NCBI RefSeq assembly: GCF_001949145.1 | Contig: NW_019091447.1 | Location: 729,414-791,413, forward strand | Direction: 5' to 3' | From: Acanthaster planci | Lineage: Eukaryota > Echinodermata > Asteroidea > Valvatida > Acanthasteridae | Length of the DNA: 62,000 bases | In this document: positions 60,201 to 62,000 of the stretch, piece after piece | How the letters are laid out: every line of letters starts with the position of its first letter | Numbering within the stretch: position 1 is the stretch's first letter | Made by a program: the position numbers and the translations under genes | The notes under the pieces: generated by a model | Seen by the model: only the letters and a program-made list of their open reading frames with translations | Databases searched by the model: none | Told to the model about the DNA's origin: nothing

Positions 60201-61676
60201 TTAGGTTGTTGAGAAAATTGTTTGAAATTAGAAGAACAATTAAGATTGTTGGAGCTGAATTTAAACTTTCAGTGTCAGCCCTTGTACATGTGCTTTATAA
60301 AAATTTCATTTTGATTTGCTTTTTCACATTTCACTTTCTCGTGATCTTGAAAAATAAATTGATGTAAATTTGTTTTCTTCACCTTTGATGGTGATATCGG
60401 CACAGCTGTGGAATGTGTAGAACGGCAGGTTAGGATTGCCTGTGACCCACTCAGCTGCATTACGATTCAACACCAAGGTATAGTCACCCTCCATGTTTGA
60501 TGGGATCTCAACCTCATGCATGATGGCCCTGTGAACCAGGGAAAAAAACTTGCCTGCATCAGGATAAATTTCTTGAGAAAGTATACAAACACAATTGTGA
60601 ATCAGATCGAATATTTGTGCTACAAAATGGCAAAGTAAATCATTTCAACTCAAGCAAATTTCACTGCAACTGTTTCAGGACTTCAAATACGATTTGCTTT
60701 CGCATTTGCCTCAAGTATGAACTGGCCTTAATATGTAACTTAGGGTGTACACTTTTGTGGGTGGGGGAGAGTAAAGTGGGATGTTAGCATTGTATTGAGG
60801 GACCCTTTTTTAACCCACTTGTCTCTGTGCTGCACAAAACTGCAAATCCTGTTCATCCTTAAATTGCCACAGACAGCAGACCACACCCCAGCAAGATTTA
60901 CTTTAGGGAATACGTGTACATACATTGTAATACATGTATATTGTAATACAATTATGGTAATCCTAGGTTTAGGAGCCATTTTCGTACTCCAACAACTCAT
61001 GTCCCACAGTCATTGGTGTAGCCCGGAGGATGCCCCCCCCCCCACAAATTCCTGGTGCCCCCAGGTGCCCCCAACTGAAAAAAGATGAATGGATATTGAA
61101 CAAAGCTAACAAAAACTTGTCCCAAAAACTACACCTCTGAAAGCTGGTGCCCCCCCCAAGATGCTGGTGCTCCCTTTGTGCCCCCTCCCCCAGTAAAATC
61201 CCAGCTATGCCACATACTGCCCCCAGTCCCACATGAAGTGCATTTAAATACTGAACTGGCTCATTATCTATTTTCTTGGTCACTTGGTAATGTTTTCAGG
61301 GAATAGTTGATTTGTAAGGGAGGTGGTTATAGGACATGTCAAGGGGGGAGATTGTTTCTCCCCGCTCCCTAATATTGCAGGCACCATACACAGGTGGAAA
61401 AGCTTATGCAGCAAAATTCTGTTCAAACTATTAGTGTGACTTAATTGGGACACTGAAATGTTACTGTAAACTAATCAGAGATCTTCAATTTGACTGCGGC
61501 CCATAAAGTGTTTCTTTGTGTCTTCTCGGAGCTAAGGTTTTTTCTTTCAAAGATTCCTGATCATGACACAAACCAACTCACCCAGTTTCATTGATGCCAA
61601 TCCATCCATCGGGAGATGTCAAGTTGGCCATGATCTCGGAGCCATTACGAGAAATGATGAATAACTTGTAACCGCC
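51248..61676 (-). CDS. DOMON-EGF multidomain extracellular protein (5' partial)
   Basis: Fourteen minus-strand exons: 61676-61582, 60528-60383, 60010-59903, 58438-58310, 57661-57558, 57365-57293, 56930-56818, 56417-56099, 55542-55342, 54937-54731, 54150-53954, 53350-53156, 52902-52743, 51336-51248. They give 711 aa in phase throughout; the N-terminus lies beyond the window. Order: a beta-rich module (GGYKLFIISRNGSEIM.., 1-80); EGF-like 1 (81-116); EGF-like 2 with CFCRDGYFGNQCE (117-160); a first DOMON domain (KSWIGFGWRPRG .. DCVDIVIGMVDG .. GGTDSLTAAGG) interrupted by a long Gly-Ala-Glu-Pro insert (about 219-362); a linker region (FARGQDYGKYVHNPPSG); a second DOMON (NYRITWTYREADDKIQF, RWTGVGFSRQGAMIDSDAV); and a hydrophobic C-terminus (VIIFMILTFILKM) that suggests a GPI signal. 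DOMON domains bind haem or sugars in extracellular redox proteins. The ligand and function here are unknown. The donor after exon 11 (GTACTT) is weak. Confidence 0.88.
54419..54477. repeat. Hairpin element, copy 2 (opposite orientation)
   Basis: TTAACCCTAACCCTCGTCAATCCT, loop TCACCTGTTGG, then AGGACAGAGGAGTGTTAGGGTTAA. It matches the 48235 hairpin with a few substitutions that break perfect pairing. It lies in an intron of the DOMON gene (between exons 10 and 11). Confidence 0.8.
56100..56312 (-). repeat. 12-bp tandem repeat coding for Gly-Ala-Glu-Pro
   Basis: On the minus strand the unit is GGGGCGGAACCA or close variants, coding for Gly-Ala-Glu-Pro, with interspersed Ser-Ala-Glu-Pro and Glu-Pro units. 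It lies inside exon 8 of the DOMON gene. Strong open frames on the plus strand (Pro-Pro-Leu-Val-Pro) and in another minus-strand frame (Asn-Gln-Gly-Arg) are by-products of the repeat. Confidence 0.9.
61020..61215. repeat. C-rich interspersed sequence in the DOMON gene intron 1
   Basis: Several C-tracts alternate with GGTGCCCCC-type words (GGTGCCCCCAGGTGCCCCC, GCTGGTGCCCCCCCCAAG, CCCCCTCCCCCAG). The end GGCACCATTGGTGTAGCCCG-like region and the composition suggest a degraded interspersed repeat. No coding exon is supported. Confidence 0.35.
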
Positions 61677-62000
61677 CTGATTGTGGGAACGAAACAACCA
61701 AACGGTTACCCATGCTTGGACACTGCATGCGGAGAAAACTGTTCCCACTGAAATTCTGTGGGGGAAATGGCACTTTCCATTTGGAAGCCTGAAAACTGCC
61801 AGTCTTTGTGCACTTTACCTATCCTTTCTGCTCCAACCAAGTTATTTTTCTTTGATGAAAACTTGTTTTAACTTACATACATGTACATGTATATACATTT
61901 GCAAGGGATACGGGAAGCCTTTGTGGACGTGCTAATGCATGAGTCTATGGAAGTGGACGAGAGGGGTTGTTGCTCATATTTACAACCAGTGAAAACGAGC

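Noticed and set aside
1-62000. CRISPR arrays, bacterial operons, tRNA or rRNA genes
   Set aside because: Spliced animal genes throughout. The tandem arrays have no unique spacers, and no tRNA or rRNA signature was recognised by eye; a tRNAscan run would settle small RNA genes.

Overview
The window is animal nuclear DNA, AT-rich and rich in introns. Introns are mostly 0.2 to 1.5 kb, GT-AG, with good polypyrimidine tracts. Six protein-coding genes can be read exon by exon with consistent splice phases, and a seventh short gene is likely. An EGF-CFC (Cripto-family) gene, vertebrate-like FZR1 and EBP2 gene structures, a cilium-specific gene and a DOMON/EGF gene together suggest a marine invertebrate deuterostome such as a hemichordate, echinoderm or cephalochordate. 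The species cannot be fixed from sequence alone. One run of 26 N (18494-18519) and a single N (7919) show it is a draft assembly.

Layout. 1.7-2.9 kb: EGF-CFC gene, minus strand. 3-12.4 kb: mostly non-coding, with a few weak ORFs and one exon-like stretch at 7740-7905. 12.5-17.6 kb: a large satellite-like array with a well-homogenised ~97-bp core (13994-16426) and strongly diverged flanks. 17.65-18.64 kb: a separate 57-bp tandem array containing the assembly gap. 20.56-25.5 kb: EBP2 (EBNA1BP2 homologue, plus strand, 9 exons). 27.1-29.2 kb: CFAP144/FAM183 (minus, 4 exons), convergent with EBP2. 31.2-33.8 kb: a small 2-oxoglutarate/Fe(II) prolyl-4-hydroxylase-like enzyme (minus, 6 exons). 35.6-36.0 kb: a short unrecognised gene (plus), divergent from the hydroxylase. 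39.7-47.2 kb: FZR1/Cdh1 (plus, 12 exons, complete). 51.2-61.7 kb and beyond the right edge: a DOMON-EGF-DOMON secreted or membrane-anchored protein (minus, at least 14 exons, N-terminus outside the window), convergent with FZR1.

The genes are not an operon and share no pathway. EBP2 acts in nucleolar 60S ribosome assembly, FZR1 activates the anaphase-promoting complex, CFAP144 is axonemal, EGF-CFC proteins are Nodal co-receptors, and DOMON proteins bind haem or sugar outside the cell. The most unusual signals are: an EGF-CFC protein that has lost both cysteines of one EGF disulfide; a DOMON domain split by a (Gly-Ala-Glu-Pro)n insert with an Arg-Arg-Arg-Arg site; an insertion next to the FZR1 exon 6 splice donor that appears to have duplicated the donor in its 9-bp target-site duplication; the FZR1 stop codon lying inside the first unit of a 36-bp minisatellite; a ~983-bp higher-order period in the 97-bp satellite; and several small inverted-repeat element families with more than one copy in the window.
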